DNA of 64,000 nucleotides from Bin18 sp965200355 (GTDB lineage Bacteria > Desulfobacterota > Binatia > Bin18). Where the stretch lies: NCBI GenBank assembly GCA_965200355.1, contig OZ241351.1, forward strand, positions 558,001 through 622,000, given 5' to 3'. Under the pieces are notes generated by a model. That model was not told where the DNA came from and searched no databases. It worked only from the letters and a program-made list of their open reading frames with translations. How positions within the stretch are numbered: position 1 is the stretch's first letter; each line of letters starts with the position of its first letter. Below, piece by piece: positions 1 to 11,058 of this stretch. Both the position numbers and the translations under genes were made by a program.

Positions 1-787
1 CCGTAATGAGTTTGACCGCTCGCTGAATTTCTTCTGTCGAGGCGTGGAGCTGCTTGGCCAGCCGATCATACCGCCGTCCTTCAAGGCTGTGGAGATAGTG
101 CCGGACAATCGTTGTTGTCAGCCGGAGCAGGGCCTCGTCAAGCGCCCCGCTCTCAGGCTGGGCCGCCTGTAGTTGTAACAGCAGGCATTCCTGGAGCGTG
201 CGGGCACCGACTCCAATCGGGTCGCAGGCCTGAACAATCCGCAAGACCCGCTCAACCTCCTCGGGGCTGGCGTCGGCGCTCTCTGCGAGTTCCTCGATAC
301 CGGCCTCCAGATAGCCGTCAACGTCCAGATTCCCGATGATCAGAGAGGCGAGCTGTTCTTGTGTTGCGGTCAGGCTGCGGAAGCGGAGCTGCCAGGTGAG
401 ATGGTCGGCCAACGACTCGGTGCGGGACAGACGGTCCTCTGGGGCAGTGTAACGCTGACCATCCGCGTCTTCGTCTCCCGTTGGCGCAGGGGCCGACCGC
501 TCGTGACTGTTATTATAGATGCTGAGATAGGTCTGCCAGTCAATCTGGTCCTTTTCTGGGCGCACGTCATGGGTGGCGGTCGGCTCTTCGCCCTGGCCGC
601 GGCTGTCGTCAAAAATCGCCTCGTCCTCGGTCACACGCTCAAGGACTGGATTCTCCGCTAACGCTTCATCAACGAGCATATCCAGCTCTCCACGGGGCAG
701 TTGCAGGATTTTAAGGGCTTGACGCAACTGGGGCGTCATGACCAGTTTTTGGGTTAATTTCTGAGTCAGTCTGAGGTCTAACCCCAT
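1..787 (-). CDS. rpoN: RNA polymerase sigma-54 factor, N-terminal part (cut by window edge)
   Basis: This is the alternative sigma factor that directs core RNA polymerase to -24/-12 promoters used with bacterial enhancer-binding proteins. About 262 residues are inside the window and the C-terminal DNA-binding part lies beyond base 1. The N-terminus reads MGLDLRLTQKLTQKLVMTPQ and then LRQALKILQLP, the glutamine- and leucine-rich Region I typical of RpoN. An acidic stretch (Region II) follows, then the start of the core-binding domain, with a helix containing IVQACDPIGVGARTLQECL. The ATG is preceded by a strong ribosome site (GGAGG, about 4 bases upstream). It follows lptB by 22 bases on the same strand. 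The lptA-lptB-rpoN order is common in Proteobacteria, which supports the call. Confidence 0.95.
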   Translation of the reverse strand, partial: MGLDLRLTQKLTQKLVMTPQLRQALKILQLPRGELDMLVDEALAENPVLERVTEDEAIFDDSRGQGEEPTATHDVRPEKDQIDWQTYLSIYNNSHERSAPAPTGDEDADGQRYTAPEDRLSRTESLADHLTWQLRFRSLTATQEQLASLIIGNLDVDGYLEAGIEELAESADASPEEVERVLRIVQACDPIGVGARTLQECLLLQLQAAQPESGALDEALLRLTTTIVRHYLHSLEGRRYDRLAKQLHASTEEIQRAVKLIT

Positions 788-809
788 ACTCCTCCCACCC
801 CTGTCTTCC

Positions 810-1541
810 CTAGAGGCGGAAGCGCTCTCCCAGGTAGACCTCTCGGGCGCGACTACTCGCCATAATTTCCTGGGGCGTCCCTTCTTCAAACACACTGCCA
901 TCGCTCAGAATATAGGCGCGGTCGCAAATGCTCAGCGTTTCGCGGACATTGTGGTCGGTGACAAGAATACCGATCCCGCGTTCGCGTAATTGCACGATAA
1001 TTTCTTGGATATCGACAACGGACAGCGGGTCAATGCCGGCAAAGGGTTCGTCGAGGAGCATGAAGGCCGGCGACATCACCAACGCGCGAGAAATTTCGAC
1101 TCGCCGCCGCTCTCCTCCAGAGAGTGAATCCGCCCGATTGGCAGCCAGATGGCTAATCCGCAATTCTGCCAGGAGCTCTGCCAGCCGCTCCTCCCGCTGC
1201 GCCTTATTCAGGGCGGTCGTCTCTAAAATCGCCATCACATTTTCCGCCACGGTCAACTTGCGGAAAACCGACGGTTCCTGGGGCAGATAGGTCACCCCCC
1301 GGCGGGCCCGCTTGTGCATCGGCAAGGTCGTAATCTCGTCAGTATTATAATAGACCTCGCCCTTATCGGGTCGAATAATACCGACGATGATCGAAAAGGT
1401 CGTGGTCTTGCCGGCCCCGTTGGGGCCGAGTAAGCCCACGACTTCGCCGCCGTGGACGCCCACGCTGACATCACGCAGGACCGCGCGTTTCCCATAGGTT
1501 TTCCATAAGCCGGCGGCTTGGAGGACTGGCGTATCGCTCAC
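810..1541 (-). CDS. lptB: LPS export ABC transporter ATP-binding protein LptB
   Basis: This cytoplasmic ATPase powers LptB2FG, which extracts lipopolysaccharide from the inner membrane and pushes it along the Lpt bridge. The 243-residue protein has the full ABC signature set: Walker A GPNGAGKT at residues 39-46, Q-loop Gln88, signature LSGGE at 140-144, Walker B ending in Asp164-Glu165, and switch His197. It has no membrane domain, as expected for LptB. It lies 39 bases downstream of lptA and just upstream of rpoN. The length matches the family. The lptF and lptG permease genes are not in the window. Confidence 0.97.
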   Translation of the reverse strand: MSDTPVLQAAGLWKTYGKRAVLRDVSVGVHGGEVVGLLGPNGAGKTTTFSIIVGIIRPDKGEVYYNTDEITTLPMHKRARRGVTYLPQEPSVFRKLTVAENVMAILETTALNKAQREERLAELLAELRISHLAANRADSLSGGERRRVEISRALVMSPAFMLLDEPFAGIDPLSVVDIQEIIVQLRERGIGILVTDHNVRETLSICDRAYILSDGSVFEEGTPQEIMASSRAREVYLGERFRL

Positions 1542-1580
1542 TCTGCGCCTCTTTCCCTGCCGTGTCTTTGCCCCTGCGTC

Positions 1581-2174
1581 CTAGTCGGGAATCAGGACCA
1601 TCTGGGCTTGTCGCTTGCCCTTCCCGCCCTTCACGATACTGCGATTCTCGTCCAGAAAGACGGTGACGATATCTCCCTTGACTTGGTTGGGGCCCTCCCG
1701 AAGAACCGCGTTACCCCTGAGCGTGACTGTGCGCTTTTCCTGATTAAAGATCGCTTTCCGGCTCGTGGCACGCCGTTCGCCGGAAGTAATTTCAACCCTG
1801 CCCTCGGCAACAATATGCTTGAGCCGTTGCTGGGCGGTGGCACTCGCGCCTATCGGTCCGGGGTCTTCATACCGCACCGTCAGCCGGTCGCTCTTTAATG
1901 TCATCTCCCCCTGGGTCACCACCACATTCCCGCGATACTGGATACGATTCTCTGCATAGAAGAACTCGAGGTCATGTGAGCGGATATGAATGGGAGCCTT
2001 GCGAGAGGTGAGTGACAGGGAATCCGCAAGGGTCGCGGCTGAATCCTGGACCGTCTGGTCGGATGGACCTTGTTGGGCGTCTTCGGCTGCCAACCTCAAC
2101 GGAGCCAAGAACAAGGGGAGGGCAAGGATTGCGGGCAAGACCAGCCGGCCCGTCCCCGCTGATGTTGAGCGCAT
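1581..2174 (-). CDS. lptA: LPS transport periplasmic protein LptA (OstA-like)
   Basis: This is the periplasmic bridge protein that carries LPS from LptC to LptD. The chosen ATG overlaps the lptC stop codon by one base (TAATG), which suggests translational coupling; an alternative start 15 bases upstream is less likely. The 197-residue product begins with a signal peptide (MRSTSAGTGRLVLPAILALP) and then has OstA-like beta-jellyroll repeats, including a segment that starts FFYAENRIQYRGNVVVTQGE. The basic C-terminus (KGGKGKRQAQ) is typical of short LptA proteins. Order and length support the call. Confidence 0.9.
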   Translation of the reverse strand: MRSTSAGTGRLVLPAILALPLFLAPLRLAAEDAQQGPSDQTVQDSAATLADSLSLTSRKAPIHIRSHDLEFFYAENRIQYRGNVVVTQGEMTLKSDRLTVRYEDPGPIGASATAQQRLKHIVAEGRVEITSGERRATSRKAIFNQEKRTVTLRGNAVLREGPNQVKGDIVTVFLDENRSIVKGGKGKRQAQMVLIPD

Positions 2175-2764
2175 TAGCCGGACTCCCATGTGACTTCCGT
2201 TTCGACTTCTGCCTTCAGGACCAATTGCTTGGCATCGACGGCGACGGTGTAGCCTTTGCCGGCCAGCCGAAATCCTGGACCGACACCATGGACGACCCCG
2301 TCCGAGAATATGGTGTTCTTCTGGCGGTCGTAGGTGGCCTGCTCGGTTTTGAGGAAAACATCTCCCATCTGTATCTCAAGGTTGCCTCGGAGGTCGATGT
2401 GGAGCAGGTCTGATGTCCCATCCAGGTGGACTGTGGCTTCCTGACAACGGAGCGCGAGCGCTTTGCCATCGCTGAAATAGAGCGAAACTGCGGGAGTGTC
2501 AATGACGACGGCGTTGGTGTCGGCAAAATATCGGGCCTGCCGCGCCACGATTTCCCACACTTTTTTGCCGTCTTGCATCTTCACCCGGCGGAACTCCGTC
2601 ATGCGTTGGACCAGGGTGTGTTCGGTCATGTCTGCGGTCGAGAGTTCATCGATGAGGCGGGCGGTCGCCGGGTCGCTCCCTACCTGAGAACTGATATAGC
2701 CCAGGATAAGGATGAGCCCGAGGACGGTCAGTCCCAGCATAAAGCGGATTTGATGGCGACTCAT
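2174..2764 (-). CDS. lptC: LPS export protein LptC
   Basis: This is a bitopic inner-membrane protein that receives LPS from LptB2FG and passes it to LptA. The 196-residue product has one N-terminal membrane helix (about residues 8-25, MLGLTVLGLILILGYISS) followed by a periplasmic beta-jellyroll domain with repeated D/S-rich strands. It is the first gene of the lptCAB group and is coupled to lptA by a one-base overlap. The kdsC and kdsD genes that often precede lptC are absent: the 93-base gap upstream leads directly to kdsA. Confidence 0.88.
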   Translation of the reverse strand: MSRHQIRFMLGLTVLGLILILGYISSQVGSDPATARLIDELSTADMTEHTLVQRMTEFRRVKMQDGKKVWEIVARQARYFADTNAVVIDTPAVSLYFSDGKALALRCQEATVHLDGTSDLLHIDLRGNLEIQMGDVFLKTEQATYDRQKNTIFSDGVVHGVGPGFRLAGKGYTVAVDAKQLVLKAEVETEVTWESG

Positions 2765-2857
2765 GTCAGTATTCCAGCCAGCGTCAACAGCCTAGCACCT
2801 CTCCTGAACGAATCAAAGAAGAGTAGGCCGACGGGCGCAACATGACCATGCCTGGCG

Positions 2858-3708
2858 TTACTGAGCGGCCGGCGCAGGCTTGATCAGACGGTCAAGGTCA
2901 AGCAGCGTCTGCAAAAGGGACTCAAGCCGGGCTAGTGGAAAGACCGTCGCGCTGTCGCTCAAGGCCCGTTCCGGCTCCTCGTGGACCTCCATGAACAGGC
3001 CGTCAACCCCGACCGCCACGGCGGCCCGCGCCAGGGGGGGAATAAACTCCCGCTGCCCTCCAGACCGTGCGCCCTGTCCCCCCGGGAGTTGCACGCTATG
3101 GGTAGCATCATACACCACCGGATAGCCGGAGCGGGCGAGGATGGGGAGCGCGCGCATATCCGACACGAGATTCTGGTACCCAAAGCAGGCCCCCCGTTCG
3201 GTCAGAAGAATGCGCCGGTTGCCGGTTGAGGCGACTTTTTGGGCGACATATTCCATATCGGACGGGGCGAGGAACTGGCCTTTCTTGATATTCACCGGTC
3301 GCTGGCTGTGGCCGGCCGCCAAGAGCAAATCGGTCTGACGGCATAGAAAAGCGGGAATCTGAAGAATATCAACGACCTCTGCCGTGGCCGCGACCTCCTG
3401 GGGCGTGTGTACATCCGTCAGGAGCGGCAGGCCCAACTCGCGTTTGACCTCGGCCAAAATACGCAGCCCTGCCTGTATGCCAAGCCCGCGGAAGGATGCC
3501 TGGGAAGAGCGATTGGCCTTGTCGTATGACGATTTATACACAAACGGGACGTGCAGACGGGCGGTTATCGAACGGAGTGCTTCCGCATGGCGAAGCGCCG
3601 AGTCCCGGTCCTCAATCACGCACGGGCCAGCGATCAGCACAAAGGGCCGCCCGTCGCCAAAGGTCAGCCGGCCAACCGACACGCCCGGCGGAGCGTATTC
3701 TCTATAGG

Positions 3709-3712
<4 letters not shown>
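2858..3712 (-). CDS. kdsA: 3-deoxy-8-phosphooctulonate synthase (KDO-8-P synthase)
   Basis: KdsA condenses arabinose-5-phosphate with phosphoenolpyruvate to give KDO-8-phosphate, the first committed step of KDO synthesis for the LPS inner core. The 284-residue protein shows family motifs: LIAGPCVIEDRDSALRHAE near the N-terminus, FVYKSSYDKANRSS, LLTDVHTPQE, IPAFLCRQTDLL, and near the end a substrate-binding stretch with VYDATHSVQLPGG. The start is a TTG overlapping the pyrG stop (TTGA), so it is probably translated by coupling. The active site should be metal-independent or metal-dependent according to an Asn/Cys at position ~26; here the N-terminal motif has Cys (GPCVIE), which cannot alone decide this. 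Confidence 0.95.
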
Positions 3713-5372
<1,660 letters not shown>

Positions 5373-5376
<4 letters not shown>

Positions 5377-6113
5377 CGCAAAGCCTCCTCGGCCCGGATG
5401 AGGTCCTCTGGGGTATCGACTTCTATGGTCGGACGCGCGGTGTGGGTGACACAGATTTGATAGCCCCATTCAAGGGCGCGCAGTTGCTCAAGTTTTTCGG
5501 TCTCTTCCAGCAGCGTCGGGGGTAAGGCCGTGAAGGTCAGCAGGAAATCCTTGCGATAGACGTATAGACCGATATGCCGGTAGGCCAGGACCTGCTCCCG
5601 ATTTTCGGACGCCGGCAGGCCATCGCGGTAGCAGGGAATAGGGCTGCGGGAAAAATACAAGGCATACCCGTTCCGGTCGGTGACGACTTTCACCACGTTG
5701 GGATTCCGCCATTCTGCCTCTTCGTAGATTGGCGTTTTGACGGTGGCCATGGCCGCCTCGGGTGAATTTTGAAGACGGACAACCGCCTCCTCAACCATCT
5801 GGGGGGGAAAGAAAGGCAGGTCGCCTTGCACGTTGACAATCATGTCTGCGTCAAGTGGCCGGGCCGCCTCCGCCAACCGGTCTGTCCCGGTCGGGTGGTC
5901 GGCACTCGTCATGACCACCTCTCCCCCGAAGTCTTGGACTGTGCGGGCAATACGCTGATCGTCGGTGGCAACAAGCACCCGGTCCACCCCTTGCACGAGC
6001 CGGGTGCGTTCGTACACGTGTTGGATCATGGGCGTGTGGCGCAGAAGCGCAAGAGGTTTTCCGGGTAATCGCGTTGACCCGTAGCGGGCGGGGATAATAG
6101 CAACAACTGACAC
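5373..6113 (-). CDS. kdsB: 3-deoxy-manno-octulosonate cytidylyltransferase (CMP-KDO synthetase)
   Basis: KdsB activates KDO with CTP to give CMP-KDO, the sugar donor for lipid A glycosylation. The family signature VVAIIPARYGSTRLPGKPL sits directly at the N-terminus if translation begins at the GTG at 6113, which has a GAGG about ten bases upstream; the frame stays open 27 codons further upstream but without homology-like sequence. From that GTG the protein is 246 residues, the usual size. Further motifs: VLVATDDQRI, NVQGDLPFF and the C-terminal IEVDTPEDL. It overlaps pyrG by four bases. Confidence 0.95.
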
Positions 6114-6190
6114 GCTGGGAAGACCTCGGGACCGGCACGGCAAAGCCGCCGGGCCGTCGGGGGGCACTATACGGGAGAAGCACAACAGCG

Positions 6191-6907
6191 TCAAACCGAA
6201 CCCGCCGGGGCGGTCTTGCCCCGCCGGCAGACCGGACGGAGCGGGCAGCGTGGGCAGCGAGGGCTACGAGCCACGCAAATGGTTGCCCCCACATCCATAA
6301 TGGCTTGATTAAAGACATGGGCCTGTCCCTTGGGGGTCACCTGCCGGGCAACCGTCCAGAGAAAGCGAGGCGTGCGCCGCTGAGGAGTCAGGCCGAAAAA
6401 TCGCCGCAGCACCCGGGCCGCGTTCGTATCCAGAATAGCGGCATCTTCGTGAAAAGCGAAGCTTGAGACAGCCCCCGCAGTATACGGACCAACGCCGGGC
6501 AGTTTGGCCAGCTCCTCCGGGGCGCGCGGGAACTGGCCCTGATGGTGGGTGACGATCTGTTGGGTGGCTTTGTGCAGATTCCGGGCCCGGGCGTAATACC
6601 CCAGACCGTCCCAGGCTTCACGCACCTGGGGCTCGCGCGCTTGCGCCAAGTCCTCGGCCGTGGGGTATTGCTGGAGGAATTTCTCGTAATACAGCAAGGC
6701 GCGTTGGACTTGGGTTTGCTGGAGCATGACCTCAGACACCAGAATCTGATACGGGTCGCGTGTCCGCCGCCAGGGCAGATCCCGGCCGTGCTTCCGGTAC
6801 CAGGCAATCAGGCGACGTTGAAAGGCCCGGATGGTTGCCGGATGAGCAATCCGCGGCTCTTTGCCCTGCCGTGCCTGGGCGGGCTTGGGTTTTGAGGTAC
6901 GCGCCAC
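6191..6907 (-). CDS. mutY: A/G-specific adenine glycosylase, short form without C-terminal domain
   Basis: MutY removes adenine mispaired with 8-oxoguanine. Visible parts are the helix-hairpin-helix-GPD core with SEVMLQQTQ (catalytic Glu), LPGVGPYTAGAVSSFAF (hairpin), LDTNAARVLRR (catalytic Asp), and a [4Fe-4S] motif C-x6-C-x2-C-x5-C near the C-terminus. The protein ends 11 residues after the last Cys, so the NUDIX-like 8-oxoG recognition domain (about 100 residues in E. coli MutY) is missing. The start is uncertain: the GTG at 6907 has AAGG upstream and is preferred; the frame is open to a GTG at 7000 without a ribosome site. It could alternatively be a related HhH-GPD glycosylase. Confidence 0.85.
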   Translation of the reverse strand: MARTSKPKPAQARQGKEPRIAHPATIRAFQRRLIAWYRKHGRDLPWRRTRDPYQILVSEVMLQQTQVQRALLYYEKFLQQYPTAEDLAQAREPQVREAWDGLGYYARARNLHKATQQIVTHHQGQFPRAPEELAKLPGVGPYTAGAVSSFAFHEDAAILDTNAARVLRRFFGLTPQRRTPRFLWTVARQVTPKGQAHVFNQAIMDVGATICVARSPRCPRCPLRPVCRRGKTAPAGSV

Positions 6908-7018
6908 TGTGGCCTTCTTGTGACAGAAACCGGGCACTGGGGAAAGGGGATTCGTCTTGACTCCGATAGGCAGAGTCACTAAGGTAGCGGCGCGTTTCAC
7001 GCAGGAGGCGAGGCCGTC

Positions 7019-7288
7019 ATGACGGGCCAGGAAAACTTAGAAAAAATGATTGCAAAAATCCTCCATCGTCACTGCGAGTTTGGCTGGGCCCACTACTACA
7101 TCCCCAGCGAGAAATTCCCCAAGTTAGTAGAAGAACTCCTCAAGGTCCTCCAGCCGGCCGACGAAGCCGGGGAAAGCGAACTGGTGAAACTTTTTCTTGA
7201 GTTGAGACGCCATACCTCTGAGCAGGAACGTGTCGGTCAACTCCTGACCCATTACCGGGTGCTGAGACGGAGCGGCGCTTCATCATAG
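7019..7288 (+). CDS. Hypothetical protein, 89 residues
   Basis: A small, highly charged, probably alpha-helical soluble protein with no family that I recognise. It has a very good ribosome site (AGGAGGCGAGG just before the ATG) and is divergent from mutY. The sequence has an amphipathic pattern (FPKLVEELLKVLQ, ELVKLFLELRRHTSEQERV) and ends basic (VLRRSGASS). There is no signal peptide, membrane helix or cysteine pair; it contains one Cys. The ribosome site and helical composition argue for a real gene. Confidence 0.55.
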   Translation: MTGQENLEKMIAKILHRHCEFGWAHYYIPSEKFPKLVEELLKVLQPADEAGESELVKLFLELRRHTSEQERVGQLLTHYRVLRRSGASS

Positions 7289-7395
7289 CACCTGGTCTGT
7301 CTCTGTTCCCCGCTATTCTTGGACCGGTGTTGAAGCAAAAGCGGGGGCTCAAGGGATTTGACAGCCTCCCATCCGGCAGATAGTACCTTCAGTGC

Positions 7396-9270
7396 ATGAA
7401 CGAACCGCAGCGCACCTGCCAGACTGTTGCCCGACTCCTCTTGCTCTGCTTTCTGCTCTATTTTCTGGATCTCGGACGGATCCCTTTTTACAATTACGAA
7501 GAGTCCAAAGAAGCCCTGATCGTCTGGGAAATGGTGAACGGCGGGGGGTGGATTCTCCCCCTTCGGAACGGAGTGGAACAGCCGCTCAAGCCACCGCTGT
7601 TCCACTGGATTGGGGCTACGGTCTCTTTGCTCACTGGCCAGGTGAGCGAGCTGGCCGTCCGTCTCCCTTCTGCCTTGTTTGCCACGGCCACCGTCCTGGG
7701 GACATTTTTCTTCGGCCGTGCGCTCTGGAACTGGCGCGTCGGACTGCTGGCCGCTTTGATCCTGGGCACCTGCCCGGAATGGGTCCGGTGGTCCATTAAT
7801 GCGCGCAGCGATATGGTCCTGCTGTTTTTCCTGACCGCGGCGCAGTTTTTCTTTTTTCGGGTTTTCCAGGAACGCGCGACGCAACCACGGACGCTCTTTC
7901 TCTTCTATGCCAGCGTCGGTTTTGCCATCCTGGCCAAAGGACCGCTGGGGTTGCTGCTGCCCATCCTGGTTGGAGGCAGCTTTTTGTGGTGGACCAAAGA
8001 ACTCGCCTTTCTGCGCCGGCTGCGTCTCGGCCACGGACTGCTGATCGCGGGCGGTATTGCGGCCTCTTGGTATGTGCTGGCCGTCTTCCAAGGCGGCGGA
8101 GAGTTTGTCCAACGCCAGATTCTGGATGAGAATGTGTTCCGATTTTTCGCCAGTGAGAAAGGCGGGCCGAGCCGAGAGCACACGTTCTTGTACTACCTGC
8201 CAACCCTTGTTGTCGGGATGCTGCCCTGGAGCCTGTTTCTGCCCGCACTCGGGTTGACGCTCTACCGGGCAGACGGCCTCTGGCGGGAGAAGAAACATCT
8301 CTACCTGCTGCTGTGGGTGGGGGTCGAGTTGCTCTTTTTTACCCTCGCGTCCGGGAAACGCAGTAACTATATTCTGCCGCTCTATCCGGCCCTGGCGCTC
8401 TTGCTCGGGCGGTGGTGGCAGGAATTGATAGAGGGGTCGCGAGTGTTATCAGCGCCTGGAATCAAACGGGTCGTCCGCGGCTGCGCGCTGGCCCTGGGCG
8501 GTGCAGGGCTGCTCATGCTCATTGTGCTCGTGACCCACGGCCTTGGCTTTAATCTGGAGCACCTGATTTCGCCTTTCCTGCATCCTCGGGACCGGGCGAA
8601 TCTGCCCCTTGTCGCGCAGAGCCTCCAAGGTCAGTTTCCGCTCGTCTGTATCTGGATTGTGCTGCTCGTCGGAGCAGCCGGCTGGTATATCTGGGGGTTG
8701 CGCCGGGACCGCTGGGTCCCGGTCTTTGCGGCCTTGACGGTTTCGGTCTCCGCGTCCTTATACTTTGCGAATGCCCTGTTTCATCCGCTTCTGGCCCAAG
8801 AGCGGACGTATAAACCCTTCATGCTGGGCGTGCGTTCCCTGGTCCAAGACGCCCCGCTGTATTTTTATCACCCCGCCTCTGATTATGGGGCTATTTTCTA
8901 CGCGGACCGTCGGATTCCTGAAATGAACCAGCACGCCCTCCAACCGTCCTCGGACGCTGGGCCCATTGACGCCGCGTCCCCGGAGAGAAGACCGGGCGGT
9001 GTGTCACAGACCGCGGCGACGCTGTATGTCCTCGTCCGTGAGACGGATTGGCCGGCGCTCGCCCAGAGCCAGCCCCACCTTGAGCGCCTGGTCACGAGTG
9101 AGGGCAAGGGACCGAACAAGAAACATCGCCTGGTGCTGGGCGCGCTGCTCGCTCAATCTGAGCAAAAGGGGGACATGGGGGGAGCCGCCTTACCGGCCCC
9201 GTCCGAGTCCGAAGGGGCCGCCTCGCCTGAAACCTCAGGGGAACCCGTGTACGAGAACGCGGCCTCGTGA
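7396..9270 (+). CDS. GT39-family membrane glycosyltransferase (ArnT/PMT-like)
   Basis: This is a polytopic membrane protein of the GT-C fold that transfers a sugar from a polyprenyl-phosphate carrier to an extracytoplasmic acceptor such as lipid A, glycan or protein. The 624-residue protein begins with a membrane helix, then the first periplasmic loop FYNYEESKEALIVWEM with an acidic pair (Glu35-Glu36) at the place of the catalytic Asp-Glu of ArnT, and the conserved PLKPPLFHWIGA. About ten further hydrophobic segments follow, with the loop motif LASGKRSNYILPLYPALALL typical of ArnT-like enzymes. The C-terminal ~150 residues are periplasmic. It is followed nine bases later by a paralogue. The acceptor cannot be told from sequence. 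Confidence 0.85.
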   Translation: MNEPQRTCQTVARLLLLCFLLYFLDLGRIPFYNYEESKEALIVWEMVNGGGWILPLRNGVEQPLKPPLFHWIGATVSLLTGQVSELAVRLPSALFATATVLGTFFFGRALWNWRVGLLAALILGTCPEWVRWSINARSDMVLLFFLTAAQFFFFRVFQERATQPRTLFLFYASVGFAILAKGPLGLLLPILVGGSFLWWTKELAFLRRLRLGHGLLIAGGIAASWYVLAVFQGGGEFVQRQILDENVFRFFASEKGGPSREHTFLYYLPTLVVGMLPWSLFLPALGLTLYRADGLWREKKHLYLLLWVGVELLFFTLASGKRSNYILPLYPALALLLGRWWQELIEGSRVLSAPGIKRVVRGCALALGGAGLLMLIVLVTHGLGFNLEHLISPFLHPRDRANLPLVAQSLQGQFPLVCIWIVLLVGAAGWYIWGLRRDRWVPVFAALTVSVSASLYFANALFHPLLAQERTYKPFMLGVRSLVQDAPLYFYHPASDYGAIFYADRRIPEMNQHALQPSSDAGPIDAASPERRPGGVSQTAATLYVLVRETDWPALAQSQPHLERLVTSEGKGPNKKHRLVLGALLAQSEQKGDMGGAALPAPSESEGAASPETSGEPVYENAAS

Positions 9271-9279
9271 CGCCGCCCG

Positions 9280-11058
9280 GTGGGTGCTGTTCCTACTGCC
9301 GAGGAAAAGCTGTTGCAATCCCGCGTTTTCTTCTGTGGCGTGATGCTCAGCCTCTTCTGCGGCCTGATATTCATCTGGGGCCTGGGTGATATCCCGTTTT
9401 ATACCAAGGGACAACCGCGCGAGGCGACCGTTGTCTGGGAGATATACCACAATGGAGACTGGGTACTGCCCTTGCGCAACGGCCATATCATTCCGTCCAA
9501 ACCTCCGCTCTTTCATTGGCTTGGAACAGCGGCAGCGCTGGCCTGGGGTCAGTTGAGCGAGTTCTCGATTCGGTTTCCTTCTGCCTTACTGGCGCTGTTG
9601 GGCGTGCTCCTGACCTATCGGGCCGGTGCGGCCGTGTGGGGTGTCGAGGCCGGGCTGATTGCTGGGCTGATCCTGGCCACCAGCTTTGAATGGGTCCGGG
9701 CGGCGACAACAGCCCGGGTGGATATGACCCTGACCTTTTTTATGGTCGCCGCCTTTTTCTCTTTTTGGTCCCTCTATCGTCAACAACAGGTCGGGTGGCT
9801 TGAAGCGCTCAGCTTCTTCTGCCTGCTTGGTCTGGCAACCCTGGCCAAGGGGCCCATTGGTGCGTTGCTCCCAGGATTGGTGGTCGGCGTCTTCCTGTGT
9901 GTCAAACGCGACCTGCGGTTTATCCGTCGGCTGCATCTCGTCACGGGTGGTCTGCTGTTCGTCCTCATCGCCGGGTCGTGGTATGGGCTGGCCCTGTGGC
10001 AGGGTGGCGAGGCATTTTTTGAGAAGCAGATCATGAAAGAAAATATCCTGCGCTTTTGGGCGAGCGAGTCGGCCGGCGCCGGGCATGTCCATCCTTTCTA
10101 TTATTTTATTCCCAATCTGTTTCTGGGCATGGCCCCGTGGAGCTTTTTCTTTCTGCCGCTGTGCTATTTTTTATATCAATGTCGGCAGGACTGGGCCGAG
10201 AAGCATTTTACCTATCTGATTGTCTGGATCGTCACGATTTTCGTGTTCTATTCGGCTTCGAGCAGTAAGCGCACGGTGTATATTCTGCCCATCTATCCGG
10301 CGCTAGCCCTGCTGCTGGGGGCGTGGTGGCAGGAACTCCGTCGAGGAGAGATCAATCTGCCCCCCGGCTTTCTCACATTGCTGAAGGCCGTCGGCGCTGT
10401 CTGCTGTGGGGTGATCGGTCTGGCCATGCTCGGTGTGCTTGCCCAGGCTGGCGGGTTTGATCCACTGGGGCTGATCCGGCCGTTTCTGCACCCAAAAGAC
10501 CAGAGCAATCTGCCTATGTTCACGGGTATCGTTGCCGACTATCCTGGTGCATTTGCCGGCTGGTTTGTAGGTGTTGGCAGCGCCCTGGCCCTGTTAGTCT
10601 GGGGATTGCGACGCCAGTCCTGGGAGCGTGTTTTCGGCGGGTTGGTGGTGTTCGCGACGAGTATCTTTTTGCTCATCAACCACGTGATTCAGCCCACGCT
10701 TGCCGCGGCGCGGACCTTTCGGCCTTTTATGGGCCGGGTCGTCGAGCGAGCCGGGGAGCAGCCCCTCTTCTTTTTTCGGAGCTTTGACAGCGGAGCCCTG
10801 TATTATGCCGACCGACGTATTCCCTTCTATGCTCCGTCTACCACCCCCCAGACCCGCTATTTTATCCTGCTCTGGGAGGAAGAGTGGGAGCGCCTTCAGG
10901 CCAGAGATTTTGGGGACCGACTTCGTCGTATTGACACCAGCGAAGGCACCGGCCCCAAGGGGAATCACCGCCTCCATCTGGTTGAAGTCCCGGCCAGCCT
11001 CGAACTCCCGCCCTGGGAAGACGACCTGAAGGGCTTGATTCGGAAAGACGCAATGTGA
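9280..11058 (+). CDS. GT39-family membrane glycosyltransferase paralogue, acidic pair missing
   Basis: Second, diverged copy of the upstream glycosyltransferase (592 residues), starting at a GTG nine bases after its stop and so probably co-transcribed. It shares the same layout: N-terminal helix, loop, KPPLFHWLGT, multiple membrane helices, and SSSKRTVYILPIYPALALLL. In the first periplasmic loop the alignment with the upstream copy puts Gly44-Gln45 (in FYTKGQPREA) where that copy has Glu35-Glu36, so the expected catalytic acidic residues are absent at that position; Glu48 is nearby. It may be inactive, a partner subunit, or use a shifted residue. Confidence 0.82.
   Translation: MGAVPTAEEKLLQSRVFFCGVMLSLFCGLIFIWGLGDIPFYTKGQPREATVVWEIYHNGDWVLPLRNGHIIPSKPPLFHWLGTAAALAWGQLSEFSIRFPSALLALLGVLLTYRAGAAVWGVEAGLIAGLILATSFEWVRAATTARVDMTLTFFMVAAFFSFWSLYRQQQVGWLEALSFFCLLGLATLAKGPIGALLPGLVVGVFLCVKRDLRFIRRLHLVTGGLLFVLIAGSWYGLALWQGGEAFFEKQIMKENILRFWASESAGAGHVHPFYYFIPNLFLGMAPWSFFFLPLCYFLYQCRQDWAEKHFTYLIVWIVTIFVFYSASSSKRTVYILPIYPALALLLGAWWQELRRGEINLPPGFLTLLKAVGAVCCGVIGLAMLGVLAQAGGFDPLGLIRPFLHPKDQSNLPMFTGIVADYPGAFAGWFVGVGSALALLVWGLRRQSWERVFGGLVVFATSIFLLINHVIQPTLAAARTFRPFMGRVVERAGEQPLFFFRSFDSGALYYADRRIPFYAPSTTPQTRYFILLWEEEWERLQARDFGDRLRRIDTSEGTGPKGNHRLHLVEVPASLELPPWEDDLKGLIRKDAM

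Noticed and set aside
7252..8298. 348-codon open frame on the minus strand
   Set aside because: Antisense to the first GT39 gene; composition rich in Gln, Pro and Lys, no ribosome site.
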